A DNA stretch of 61,231 nt, from NCBI GenBank assembly GCA_902786205.1, contig CADABQ010000010.1, positions 1 to 61,231 on the forward strand, written 5' to 3'. Below the pieces are notes generated by a model, which saw only the letters and a program-made list of their open reading frames with translations, searched no databases and was not told the origin of the DNA. Source of the stretch: an uncultured Lachnospiraceae bacterium (GTDB lineage: Bacteria > Bacillota > Clostridia > Lachnospirales > Lachnospiraceae). The position numbers and the translations under genes are program-made. Shown one piece after another: positions 18,859 through 26,600 of the stretch; positions within the stretch are counted from its first letter, which is position 1; the number at the start of each line of letters is the position of its first letter.

Positions 18859-19617
18859 ATGTCAGGTATTTCGATTAAGTCTGCCAAGGAAATTGAAAAG
18901 ATGAAGGAAGCCGGTCGAATTCTTGCAATTGTGCATGAAGAATTAGAAAAATTTATTCAGCCGGGAATTTCCACTTGGGATATTGATAAAAAGGGATATG
19001 ATTTGATTAAAAGTTTTGGTTGCGAACCATCCTTTTTGAATTATAATGGATATCCTGCATCTATCTGTGTATCTGTTGATGATGAAATTGTACATGGTAT
19101 TCCAAATAAAAAACACATTTTGCGAGAAGGAAATATTGTAAGCCTAGATGCAGGTGTGATTTATGAGGGGTATCATTCGGATGCGGCGCGGACCCATGCA
19201 GTTGGAGAAGTGAGTCAGGAGGCGCAGAGACTGATGGATGTTACAAAAGAAAGTTTTTTTGAAGGAATAAAATATGCAAAAGCTGGGAATCATTTACATG
19301 ATATTTCTAAAGCGATTCAACAATATGTAGAGGAAAATGGTTTTTCTGTTGTAAGGGATCTGGTTGGACATGGGATTGGAAAAAATTTGCATGAAGAGCC
19401 AGAGGTACCAAATTATAAAACCATAGGGCGTGGACCAAAACTTGTACCAGGAATGACATTGGCTATTGAACCGATGGTAAATGCCGGTGCATATGATGTA
19501 TGGTGGCTGGAAGATGACTGGACAGTGGTTACGCAGGATGGCTCTTTATCAGCTCATTATGAAAATACTATTCTTATAACAGAGAACGAACCTGTTATAT
19601 TATCTCTGAGACAGTAG
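18859..19617 (+). CDS. map: Methionine aminopeptidase, type I
   Basis: 252 residues, usual for MetAP-I. It removes N-terminal Met from new proteins. Metal ligands are in the expected order: LDAGVIYEGYHSDAART (two Asp), VGHGIGKNLHEEP (His), LAIEPMV (Glu) and the final YENTILIT (Glu). There is no N-terminal zinc finger. Sits in adk-map-KOW-infA, a standard arrangement. Confidence 0.96.
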   Translation: MSGISIKSAKEIEKMKEAGRILAIVHEELEKFIQPGISTWDIDKKGYDLIKSFGCEPSFLNYNGYPASICVSVDDEIVHGIPNKKHILREGNIVSLDAGVIYEGYHSDAARTHAVGEVSQEAQRLMDVTKESFFEGIKYAKAGNHLHDISKAIQQYVEENGFSVVRDLVGHGIGKNLHEEPEVPNYKTIGRGPKLVPGMTLAIEPMVNAGAYDVWWLEDDWTVVTQDGSLSAHYENTILITENEPVILSLRQ

Positions 19618-19625
19618 GTGAAAAG

Positions 19626-19880
19626 ATGCAAGAGTATCAAGTTGGTGATATTGTATGCTCCTGTGCAGGACATGATTCAGGTTCCTACTATATAATAATG
19701 AAACAGGAAAAGGAATATGTCTATTTAGTAGATGGAGTGTATAAAAAGATAAAGAAACCTAAAAAAAAGAAGAAAAAGCATATTTTGTTTGTAACCAGAC
19801 CTGATAAAAGGATGGGTGACCAGGCGAACGACTTGGAATATAAAAGAATATTAAAATTATATAAAAAGAATCAAATATAG
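19626..19880 (+). CDS. KOW-domain RNA-binding protein
   Basis: 84 residues with an N-terminal KOW-like segment ([15 protein letters not shown]) and a very basic middle ([13 protein letters not shown]). The position between map and infA is common in Clostridia, where the product resembles eukaryotic/archaeal L14e-type KOW proteins. Likely ribosome- or RNA-associated. The exact role is not known. Confidence 0.85.
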   Translation: MQEYQVGDIVCSCAGHDSGSYYIIMKQEKEYVYLVDGVYKKIKKPKKKKKKHILFVTRPDKRMGDQANDLEYKRILKLYKKNQI

Positions 19881-19891
19881 GAGGAATCGAT

Positions 19892-20110
19892 ATGTCAAAA
19901 GCAGATGTAGTAGAAATTGAAGGAACAGTTGTTGAAAAGTTACCAAATGCTATGTTTAAGGTAGAATTGGAAAATGGTCATATTGTATTGGCACATATTA
20001 GCGGAAAATTAAGAATGAACTTTATCCGTATTTTGCCAGGGGATAAAGTAACATTGGAATTATCTCCATATGACTTGTCTAAAGGTAGAATTATCTGGAG
20101 AGATAAGTAA
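19892..20110 (+). CDS. infA: Translation initiation factor IF-1
   Basis: 72 residues, the standard length. The S1-like OB-fold is visible in [19 protein letters not shown] and the conserved [19 protein letters not shown]. It binds the 30S A site during initiation. Starts [11 protein letters not shown] after GGAGGA. It ends with a terminator instead of running straight into rpmJ. Confidence 0.97.
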   Translation: MSKADVVEIEGTVVEKLPNAMFKVELENGHIVLAHISGKLRMNFIRILPGDKVTLELSPYDLSKGRIIWRDK

Positions 20111-20127
20111 TCATTCCATGTGAAAGG

Positions 20128-20158
20128 GATTGTTGGAAATGCAGCAATCTCTTTTTTT
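20128..20158 (+). terminator. Terminator after infA
   Basis: GATTGTTG (20128-20135) pairs with CAGCAATC (20142-20149), then CTCTTTTTTT-type T-tract (20150-20158). Repeat R4 begins inside the T-tract. Confidence 0.75.
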
Positions 20159-20190
20159 ACTCTATAGGAAAATGCGTTCTATAGAGTAAA
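20156..20190. repeat. Terminator-associated repeat R4, copy a
   Basis: A perfect 12-bp stem TTTACTCTATAG/CTATAGAGTAAA (20156-20167, 20179-20190) around GAAAATGCGTT. Related copies at 24133, 29320, 49310 and 52611 also sit directly after a terminator T-tract. Confidence 0.7.
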
Positions 20191-20245
20191 ATGTTCCGCG
20201 GGATGTGCACTTGTCCACTTTGTTTTTAGATCCTTTGTTTATTTC

Positions 20246-20438
20246 TGCTCGGCAGGGAGGATAACCGTTCAGCCGAGCACATTCATAAAGTGCCAGAAAA
20301 TACAGTGTGGCTAATAATATAATTATCTGCTGGACACTTTATTCATGTCTGGCGTTAGCCAAATAGAAATGCCGTTCTACTATGCTTAGCCAGCGAGCTG
20401 GCACGCATAGTAGAACGGCATTTCTGCTCGGCTGAACT
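20246..20438. repeat. Dispersed structured repeat R2, copy a
   Basis: Terminal 13-bp inverted repeats GTTCAGCCGAGCA (20267-20279) and TGCTCGGCTGAAC (20426-20438). A perfect 21-bp hairpin lies inside (20365-20385 with 20405-20425), and its loop holds a 6-bp GCCAGC/GCTGGC hairpin. A second local partner, TGCTCGGC (20246-20253), can also pair with the left terminal arm. The marker TGGCGTTAGCCAAATAGAAA recurs at 61091. Confidence 0.75.
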
Positions 20439-20464
20439 GTTTGAGAAAAATTCTGGATTAATAC

Positions 20465-20493
20465 TTGCAATCTGTCGAGTCTTATGCTAAAAT
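20465..20493 (+). promoter_or_regulatory. Promoter for rpmJ
   Basis: -35 TTGCAA (20465-20470), 17-nt spacer, -10 TAAAAT (20488-20493). It is needed because infA ends in a terminator and a 416-nt repeat-filled gap separates the two genes. Confidence 0.65.
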
Positions 20494-20526
20494 AGCAAAT
20501 GGACTTTTGTGAAAGGAGAGATTACG

Positions 20527-20640
20527 ATGAAAGTAAGATCATCAGTAAAACCGATTTGCGAAAAATGCAAGATCATCAAAAGAAAAGGAAGAGTAAGAGT
20601 AATCTGCGAAAATCCTAGACACAAACAAAGACAAGGCTAA
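20527..20640 (+). CDS. rpmJ: 50S ribosomal protein L36
   Basis: 37 residues, the standard L36. It starts [20 protein letters not shown] and ends [10 protein letters not shown]. The zinc ligands C-x2-C ... C ... H are all present, so this is the zinc-binding form. GAAAGGAGA precedes the ATG. The gene is short and easily missed, but the sequence match to the family is unmistakable. Confidence 0.97.
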   Translation: MKVRSSVKPICEKCKIIKRKGRVRVICENPRHKQRQG

Positions 20641-20980
20641 TATTTTAGAGAAATCAGTTTCCTTTTGAAGCATTGCGACAGAAGGTTTCGTGATTTCACG
20701 ATAATATATATTGTTTTTGCTTTTTGTGTTACAATGCCACTCATGGCAGTACAGTAATGTACGAAAATTGTGATACTGTGGACAGTTTGATTCGCTGTAG
20801 CGTATGGTGTCATTTTCACCAAGGCGCCATTAGGAATTTCTAAATAAGGTCTATTCCTGATGCATGGTTTAAAGCGGCTGAACAATGATACACGCGGGAG
20901 TGTTGAATTGTACGAATCAATAAGGTTACAAAAGTAACCGGGAAACTATTAAATAAAATTATTTATGGAGGTTATTGCAC
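20641..20980 (+). promoter_or_regulatory. Leader region of the alpha operon
   Basis: A 340-nt gap between rpmJ and rpsM with no gene. A -10-like TACAAT lies at 20730-20735 without a strong -35. If used, the leader is about 240 nt, long enough for the ribosomal-protein (S4-type) control known for alpha operons elsewhere. Imperfect hairpins are present, including GGTTAC/GTAACC near 20921-20938. Confidence 0.4.
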
Positions 20981-21349
20981 ATGGCTCGTATCAGTGGTGT
21001 AGATTTACCAAGAGAAAAACGTGTAGAAATAGGTCTTACCTATGTGTATGGTATCGGTAGAGTAAGTTCTAACCGTATCCTTGCAGAAGCAAAGGTTAAT
21101 CCTGACACTCGTGTTAAGGACTTAACAGATGAAGAAGTTGCAAGAATTCGTGACGTAATTGACGCTTCTCAGACAGTTGAAGGTGATTTACGTAGAGAAA
21201 TCGCAATGAACATCAAGAGATTACAGGAAATCGGATGCTATAGAGGAATCCGTCATAGAAAGGGTCTTCCAGTTCGTGGACAGAAGACTAAGACAAACGC
21301 TAGAACAAGAAAAGGTCCTAAGCGTACAGTAGCTAACAAGAAGAAATAA
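20981..21349 (+). CDS. rpsM: 30S ribosomal protein S13
   Basis: 122 residues, usual. Starts [21 protein letters not shown], and the C-terminus has RGLPVRGQ-type and [13 protein letters not shown] tails that reach the P-site tRNA. The ATG at 20981 (after GGAGG) is preferred to the in-frame TTG at 20975. First gene of rpsM-rpsK-rpsD-rpoA-rplQ. Confidence 0.97.
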   Translation: MARISGVDLPREKRVEIGLTYVYGIGRVSSNRILAEAKVNPDTRVKDLTDEEVARIRDVIDASQTVEGDLRREIAMNIKRLQEIGCYRGIRHRKGLPVRGQKTKTNARTRKGPKRTVANKKK

Positions 21350-21396
21350 TCATAAATAGAAAGAAAAGAATTTTAAATCCATAGGAGGGTTTGTCA

Positions 21397-21792
21397 ATGG
21401 CTAAGAAAATAGCAAAAAAAGTGACAAAAAAGCGTGTTAAGAAAAACGTTGATCGTGGACAAGCACATATTCAGTCATCTTTTAATAATACAATTGTTAC
21501 ACTGACAGATGCAGAAGGAAATGCACTTTCTTGGGCAAGTGCAGGTGGATTAGGCTTCAGAGGTTCAAGAAAATCTACTCCTTATGCAGCACAGATGGCA
21601 GCAGAGACAGCAGCAAAGGCAGCTATCCCACACGGCTTAAAGTCTGTAGAAGTTATGGTTAAGGGTCCAGGTTCAGGAAGAGAAGCAGCAATTCGTGCTC
21701 TTCAGGCTTGCGGAATCGAAGTTACAAGTATCAAGGATGTAACTCCAGTACCACATAACGGTTGTAGACCACCAAAGCGTAGACGTGTCTAG
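21397..21792 (+). CDS. rpsK: 30S ribosomal protein S11
   Basis: 131 residues, usual. Contains the conserved [15 protein letters not shown] and the C-terminal [13 protein letters not shown]. It forms part of the platform near the mRNA exit. The ATG at 21397 follows AGGAGGG; an in-frame TTG at 21391 is rejected. Confidence 0.97.
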   Translation: MAKKIAKKVTKKRVKKNVDRGQAHIQSSFNNTIVTLTDAEGNALSWASAGGLGFRGSRKSTPYAAQMAAETAAKAAIPHGLKSVEVMVKGPGSGREAAIRALQACGIEVTSIKDVTPVPHNGCRPPKRRRV

Positions 21793-21816
21793 TATAATGA
21801 TTAGGAGGTAAAAAGA

Positions 21817-22410
21817 ATGGCAGTAGATAGAACCCCAGTGCTTAAAAGATGTAGATCTTTAGGAATCGATCCTCAGGTTTTAGGAATCGATAAGAAGTCT
21901 AACAGAAGTGTTAGAACTGGTAGAAAAGTAAGTGAGTATGGCTTACAGTTAAGAGAAAAGCAGAAGGCTAAGTTCATTTATGGTGTATTAGAAAAGCCTT
22001 TTAGAAATATGTTTGCAAAGGCTCAGAAGATTAGAACCGGTACTACTGGTGATAACTTAATGATTCTTCTTGAGTTAAGACTTGATAACGTTCTTTTCAG
22101 AATGGGATATGGTAGAACAAGAAAAGAAGCAAGACAGATCGTTGATCATAAGCATGTACTTGTTAATGGTAAGGTTGTAAACATTCCTTCTTATCAGGTA
22201 AAAGCTGGAGATACAATTGAAATTGCTGAAAAATATAAAACTATGCAGAGATACAAAGATATCTTAGAAGTTACAGACGGAAGATTAGTTCCAGCATGGT
22301 TGGAAGCTAATCATGAAGCTTTATCAGGTGTTGTTAAAGAACTTCCTACAAGAGATCAGATTGATGTTCCTGTAAACGACGTGCTTATTGTCGAGTTATA
22401 TTCTAAGTAA
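21817..22410 (+). CDS. rpsD: 30S ribosomal protein S4
   Basis: 197 residues, usual for Firmicutes lacking the N-terminal zinc finger (the region reads RTPVLKRCRSLGIDP, with one Cys). The S4 RNA-binding motif is at about 90-150 (LDNVLFRMGYGRTRKEARQ). It is a primary 16S binder, and S4 is the known autoregulator of alpha or rpsD operons in model bacteria. A 111-nt spacer follows. Confidence 0.96.
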   Translation: MAVDRTPVLKRCRSLGIDPQVLGIDKKSNRSVRTGRKVSEYGLQLREKQKAKFIYGVLEKPFRNMFAKAQKIRTGTTGDNLMILLELRLDNVLFRMGYGRTRKEARQIVDHKHVLVNGKVVNIPSYQVKAGDTIEIAEKYKTMQRYKDILEVTDGRLVPAWLEANHEALSGVVKELPTRDQIDVPVNDVLIVELYSK

Positions 22411-22521
22411 TTATAAATTGTGCTTCTGTTATTCCCATTGGGAATGGCAGATGCCAATTGATTATTTTGGTATTGTGCTTAACAGTAATAGCAGCATATA
22501 ACCCAAAAGGAGGGTCCAGTA

Positions 22522-23487
22522 GTGTTTGATTTTGAAAAACCAAAAATTGAGATTGCAGAAATTTCTGAAGATAAGAGATATGGACGTTTTGTAGTAGAAC
22601 CCCTTGAAAGAGGCTATGGTACAACTTTGGGTAATTCTTTAAGAAGAATTATGCTATCGTCATTACCAGGTACAGCAGTTAGTCAGGTTAAGCTTGATGG
22701 TGTTGTTCACGAATTCAGCTCTATTCCTGGAGTAAAAGAAGATGTGACAGAAATTATTATGAACATCAAGAAACTGGCAATTAAGAATACAAGTGATTCT
22801 ACAGAACCAAAGACTGTATATTTGGATTTTGAAGGTGAATGTGTTGTAACTGCTGGAGATCTTCAGTTAGGTGATGGTTTGGAGATTTTAAACCCTGAGT
22901 TAGTAATTGCTACACTTAGTGGTGGTAAAGATTGCAAATTATCAGGATCTCTTACAATTACATGTGGAAGAGGTTATGTAAGTTCTGATAAGAACAAAGA
23001 AAGAGATGAAAATCCTTCGATTGGTACAATTGCAATTGACTCAATCTATACACCAGTTGAAAGAGTAAATTTGGCAGTTGAAAATACTCGTGTTGGTCAA
23101 ATTACAGATTTTGATAAATTGACTTTAGATGTATTTACAAATGGTACATTAGAACCAGATGAAGCAGTTAGTTTAGCTGCAAAGGTTCTAAGTGAGCACT
23201 TGAAATCCTTTATTGATTTGTCTGAAAATGCTAAGACAGCAGAAATCATGGTTGAGAAGCCAGAGGATGACAAGGGAAAAGTTCTTGATATGAGCATTGA
23301 CGAATTAGAACTTTCTGTTCGTTCTTATAACTGCTTAAAGAGAGCTGGTATCAATACTGTTGAAGAATTAACAAACAAGACTTCTGATGATATGATGAAG
23401 GTTCGTAACTTAGGACGTAAGTCGTTAGAAGAAGTACTTGCAAAGTTGAAAGAATTAGGATTATCCTTAAATGTCGGGGATGAATAA
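22522..23487 (+). CDS. rpoA: RNA polymerase alpha subunit
   Basis: 321 residues, with GTG start 9 nt after AAGGAGG. The N-terminal domain (about 1-230) has [17 protein letters not shown], the dimerisation/beta-contact motif. The C-terminal domain (about 250-315) has [15 protein letters not shown] and [15 protein letters not shown], which bind UP elements and regulators. It lies between rpsD and rplQ as usual. Confidence 0.97.
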   Translation: MFDFEKPKIEIAEISEDKRYGRFVVEPLERGYGTTLGNSLRRIMLSSLPGTAVSQVKLDGVVHEFSSIPGVKEDVTEIIMNIKKLAIKNTSDSTEPKTVYLDFEGECVVTAGDLQLGDGLEILNPELVIATLSGGKDCKLSGSLTITCGRGYVSSDKNKERDENPSIGTIAIDSIYTPVERVNLAVENTRVGQITDFDKLTLDVFTNGTLEPDEAVSLAAKVLSEHLKSFIDLSENAKTAEIMVEKPEDDKGKVLDMSIDELELSVRSYNCLKRAGINTVEELTNKTSDDMMKVRNLGRKSLEEVLAKLKELGLSLNVGDE

Positions 23488-23532
23488 TCGTAGCATATTA
23501 GAAACATTGTTATAAATTTAGGAGGTAGGCAA

Positions 23533-24081
23533 ATGGCAGGCTATAGAAAACTTGGAAGAACTTCAAGTCAGAGAAAAGCTTTGCTTAGAAACCAGGTAAC
23601 AAATTTACTTTACAATGGTAAGATCGTTACTACGGAAGCTAAGGCAAAAGAAATCCGTCGTATCGCTGAAAGCATCATTGCTTTAGGCGTGAGAGAAAAA
23701 GATAATTATGAAACTGTAACTGTAAAGTCTACAGTTGCAAAGAAAGATGAGAACGGTGTAAAGGTTACAGAAGAAAAGACAAGCAAGAATGGTAAGAAAT
23801 ATCAGGTTGTTGTTCGTGAGACAATCGATAAGGAAATCAAGAAAGAAAACCCTAGCCGTATTCATGCAAGAAGACAGATGAATAAGATGCTTTACAATGT
23901 AACAGAAACAACTAAGGGCGCTGGTAAAAAGCGTAATACTAAGACTGTTGATGTTGCAGATAAGGTATTTAATGAAATCGCACCTAAGTATGCAGACCGT
24001 AACGGTGGTTACACAAGAATCGTAAAGATTGGTCAGCGTAAAGGTGATGCTGCTATGGAAGTATTAATCGAATTAGTATAA
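23533..24081 (+). CDS. rplQ: 50S ribosomal protein L17, extended form
   Basis: 182 residues, against about 112-127 usually. The N-terminal MAGYRKLGRTSSQRKALLRN and C-terminal GGYTRIVKIGQRKGDAAMEV parts are typical. The extra length is a charged insertion of roughly 55-60 residues, about residues 60-118, with alternating Lys/Glu/Thr and several Val. Frame and codon use are continuous, so it is a true insertion and not a fusion artefact. Last gene of the alpha operon. Confidence 0.95.
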   Translation: MAGYRKLGRTSSQRKALLRNQVTNLLYNGKIVTTEAKAKEIRRIAESIIALGVREKDNYETVTVKSTVAKKDENGVKVTEEKTSKNGKKYQVVVRETIDKEIKKENPSRIHARRQMNKMLYNVTETTKGAGKKRNTKTVDVADKVFNEIAPKYADRNGGYTRIVKIGQRKGDAAMEVLIELV

Positions 24082-24098
24082 TTTATAGTATAAAAGAG

Positions 24099-24132
24099 AA
24101 CTGTCACATTCGTACGGATGTGGCAGTTTTTT
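24099..24132 (+). terminator. Terminator of the alpha operon
   Basis: AACTGTCACATT pairs with ATGTGGCAGTT (G-T pairs allowed) around CGTACGG, followed by TTTTTT. R4 copy b begins right after it. Confidence 0.85.
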
Positions 24133-24161
24133 GCGCTATAGGAAAAGCATCTTATAGAGAG
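24133..24161. repeat. Terminator-associated repeat R4, copy b
   Basis: GCGCTATAGGAAAAGCATCTTATAG, a diverged copy of the R4 hairpin, starts at the last base of the rplQ terminator T-tract. The following GAGTAAATCTC and ATGTGCACT also resemble the flank of copy a at 20186-20209. Confidence 0.6.
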
Positions 24162-24174
24162 TAAATCTCTCATG

Positions 24175-24393
24175 AATGTGCACTCTGTGCGCTTTCACAC
24201 TAGGCTCAAAAATACTTCGCCAAGTGTTCAATGTGCACTCTGTGCGCTTTCACACTAGGCTCAAAAGTACTTCGCCAAGTGTTCAATGTGTACTCTGTGC
24301 GCTTTCACACTAGGCTCAAAAGTACTTCGCCAAGTTTCAATGTGCACTCTGTGCGCTTTCACACTAGGCTCAAAAGTATTTCGCCAAGTGTTC
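24175..24393. repeat. Tandem repeat, four copies of a 55-bp unit
   Basis: Units begin AATGTGCACTCTGTGCGC at 24175, 24230, 24285 and 24339. Periods are 55, 55, 54 and 55 (the third unit lost one base). Each unit contains CTTTCACACTAGGCTC and TTCGCCAAGTGTTC. Only a few substitutions separate the copies, so the amplification is recent. No spacers, so not CRISPR. Confidence 0.9.
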
Positions 24394-24635
24394 AATGCGT
24401 ATTCATGTGGTGGTCTGCACGGTTGAATGAATTGTTACGAAAGTTTAAAATGTTTCTCGGAGTTTGGGTTTACAAATAAGAAAGATTGGTTTACAATTAA
24501 ACACAGTGAAATGCGGGTTATAGTACAGATGGGATTATTTGAATATTATTCTGCTGATAATAAAAACATAGTAATTAACTGGAAATTTTTCTTATGAAGT
24601 CATTACCGGCTACACCTAGATATGCAATAGGTACA
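24394..24635. other. Non-coding gap, alpha operon to ecf operon (first part)
   Basis: No gene supported. The reading frame running out of the tandem repeat into this stretch has no ribosome-binding site and is repeat-derived. AT-rich; no clear promoter. Confidence 0.5.
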
Positions 24636-24774
24636 TTATAAAAGTGCAAGAAAACCTACTGCTTTTAGGCGGTGGGTACTCTTGTGCGAGGTGCGAGTGT
24701 CAAACTCTGTACCTTGTGTAAGGCATGTAGTGCAGCTTTTATATGAGCATGTAGCAACGCGGATTGCGAATATC
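24636..24774 (+). repeat. Dispersed structured repeat R1, copy b (full length)
   Basis: Opens TTATAAAAG (24636-24644). Hairpin 1 runs CAAG...CTTG (24647-24684). Hairpin 2 pairs GCGAGGT with ACCTTGT (24686-24692, 24711-24717). A closing CTTTTATA arm lies at 24735-24742. The conserved tail GAGCATGTAGC, then GCGGATTGCGAATATC, ends at 24774. It matches the full copy at 52413 (opposite strand) along its length, with paired changes. Confidence 0.75.
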
Positions 24775-24808
24775 ATTGAGTTGCTAGTACAAAGGTATAT
24801 GTTGATAT

Positions 24809-24832
24809 AGAAAGGTGTCCTCTCTGAACAGT
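24809..24832. repeat. Fragment of MITE-like repeat R3 (right end only)
   Basis: GTGTCCTCTCTGAACAGTAAC matches the right terminal repeat of the R3 copies at 33294 and 45068. No left end was found nearby, so it is probably a remnant. It lies just upstream of the ecfA1 ribosome-binding site. Confidence 0.45.
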
Positions 24833-24855
24833 AACAAATACGGAGGTGAGAAGGT

Positions 24856-25710
24856 TTGATTGAGGCAAAGGATGTTGTATATGAATATTTTCGTAGAGAT
24901 GAAGAAGGAAATGTTACAGAAATTAATCGAGCATTAGATGGAGTTACCTTAGATATTAAAAAAGGAGAATTTATCGCAATATTAGGAGCAAACGGTTCTG
25001 GAAAATCCACTTTTGCAAAACATTTGAATGCCTTATTAACACCTTCAGAAGGAACGCTTATTATCGATGGAAAAAATACCAATGATTTAGAAGCATTGTG
25101 GAAAATAAGACAAACTACTGGTATGGTATTTCAAAATCCAGATAATCAGATTATTGCAAATGTCGTGGAAGAAGATGTAGGTTTTGGACCGGAAAATATA
25201 GGAGTACCTACAGAAGAAATATGGGAACGAGTAAATGCAAGTCTGGATGCAGTTGGAATGTCAAAATTTCGGAAGCATTCTCCCAATGCGCTGTCTGGTG
25301 GGCAAAAGCAGAGGGTTGCCATTGCGGGGGTGATGGCTATGAAAACAAAATGCATAGTATTAGATGAATCTACAGCTATGCTAGACCCTTCTGGTAGAAA
25401 AGAAGTGATGGAAACAGTAATGCGTCTCAATAAGGAGGAAGGCATTACGGTCATTTTGATCACGCATCACATGGATGAAGTAGTAAATGCAGATCGAGTG
25501 TACGTTATGTATCAGGGACAGGTGCAGATGGAAGGAACACCTCGTGCATTATTTTCCCAAGTAGAGCAGTTGAAGGAGTATCGCTTGGATGTACCACAAG
25601 TAACAAAACTTGCTTATGAACTTAGAAAAGAGGGAATGGACTTGCCAGAAAGTATTTTGACCGTGGATGAATTAGTACAGGCACTGTTGGACTATAAAGC
25701 ATGCAGATAG
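24856..25710 (+). CDS. ecfA1: ECF transporter ATPase A1
   Basis: 284 residues, TTG start after CGGAGGTGAG. ABC ATPase: Walker A GANGSGKST (44-52), Q-loop FQNPDNQ, signature LSGGQKQRVAIAG, Walker B CIVLDESTAMLDP, H-loop ITHHMDE. The DEST-MLDP form is typical of EcfA1. With EcfA2 and EcfT it powers several vitamin-binding S components that are encoded elsewhere. A 32-nt gap to ecfA2. Confidence 0.95.
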   Translation: MIEAKDVVYEYFRRDEEGNVTEINRALDGVTLDIKKGEFIAILGANGSGKSTFAKHLNALLTPSEGTLIIDGKNTNDLEALWKIRQTTGMVFQNPDNQIIANVVEEDVGFGPENIGVPTEEIWERVNASLDAVGMSKFRKHSPNALSGGQKQRVAIAGVMAMKTKCIVLDESTAMLDPSGRKEVMETVMRLNKEEGITVILITHHMDEVVNADRVYVMYQGQVQMEGTPRALFSQVEQLKEYRLDVPQVTKLAYELRKEGMDLPESILTVDELVQALLDYKACR

Positions 25711-25742
25711 GTAAGACGAATTAGGATAAAGGAGGTGGATTT

Positions 25743-26594
25743 GTGTCTATTATATTGGATCATGTATCTTATCAATATCAAGATGCCATTCAAAAGGGAG
25801 AATATGCTTTAAAAGATATTAATCTCAAAATAAACGATGGAGAATTTATTTGTATCATTGGTCATACAGGATCAGGAAAATCTACATTAGTACAACACCT
25901 AAATGGCTTGGAAAAGGCTACTAGTGGTACGATTTATTATAATGGAGAGGATATTGATGCTGCTGATTTTAATAAAACCCAGCTAAGGGGGAAAGTAGGA
26001 CTTGTATTTCAATATCCGGAATATCAATTGTTTGAAAGTACTGTAATCGAAGATGTAAAATTTGGCCCTAAAAATTTAGGATTATCCCCATTAGAAGTAG
26101 ATTGCAGAAGTTATCAGGCTTTAAAGGATGTAGGATTATCGGAAGATTATCTGGATGTATCTCCGTTGGCACTTTCTGGAGGACAGAAAAGACGGGTGGC
26201 ATTGGCAGGGGTGTTGGCAATGGAGCCGGAAGTGCTTATTTTGGATGAGCCTACTGCTGGACTAGATCCTTATGGTAGAGATGAAATCTTGTCTCTGATA
26301 AAAGAAATGCATGAAAAACGAAACTGTACGGTTATCATGGTTTCCCATTCTATGGAAGATGTGGCTGATTATGCAGAACGATTACTGGTAATGCATCAGG
26401 GGCAAATTATGTTGGATGGTACCCCAAGGGAGATATTTAAACATAGGGAAGAATTAGAAATGCTTGGTCTGGCTGTTCCACAGATTACTTATGTTGTAGA
26501 CCAGTTAAGAGAAAAAGGGATTCCCATTGAAGGAAATCCTATTACGGTAGAAGAGGCAAAGAAAGCAATTTGGAAGGCTATGAAGAAAGGATAA
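25743..26594 (+). CDS. ecfA2: ECF transporter ATPase A2
   Basis: 283 residues, GTG start after AAGGAGGTG. Walker A GHTGSGKST, Q-loop FQYPEYQLF, signature LSGGQKRRVALAG, Walker B VLILDEPTAGLDP, H-loop VSHSMED. Partner of EcfA1 in the heterodimeric ATPase. The stop lies 6 nt before ecfT. Confidence 0.95.
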   Translation: MSIILDHVSYQYQDAIQKGEYALKDINLKINDGEFICIIGHTGSGKSTLVQHLNGLEKATSGTIYYNGEDIDAADFNKTQLRGKVGLVFQYPEYQLFESTVIEDVKFGPKNLGLSPLEVDCRSYQALKDVGLSEDYLDVSPLALSGGQKRRVALAGVLAMEPEVLILDEPTAGLDPYGRDEILSLIKEMHEKRNCTVIMVSHSMEDVADYAERLLVMHQGQIMLDGTPREIFKHREELEMLGLAVPQITYVVDQLREKGIPIEGNPITVEEAKKAIWKAMKKG

Positions 26595-26600
26595 AACGAA

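Noticed and set aside
24175..24393. Possible CRISPR array from regularly spaced repeats
   Set aside because: Units are contiguous 55-bp tandem copies without unique spacers, and no cas genes are present.
24231..24479. 82-codon reading frame on the plus strand
   Set aside because: It is mostly the translated tandem repeat, has no ribosome-binding site and changes frame with each unit.
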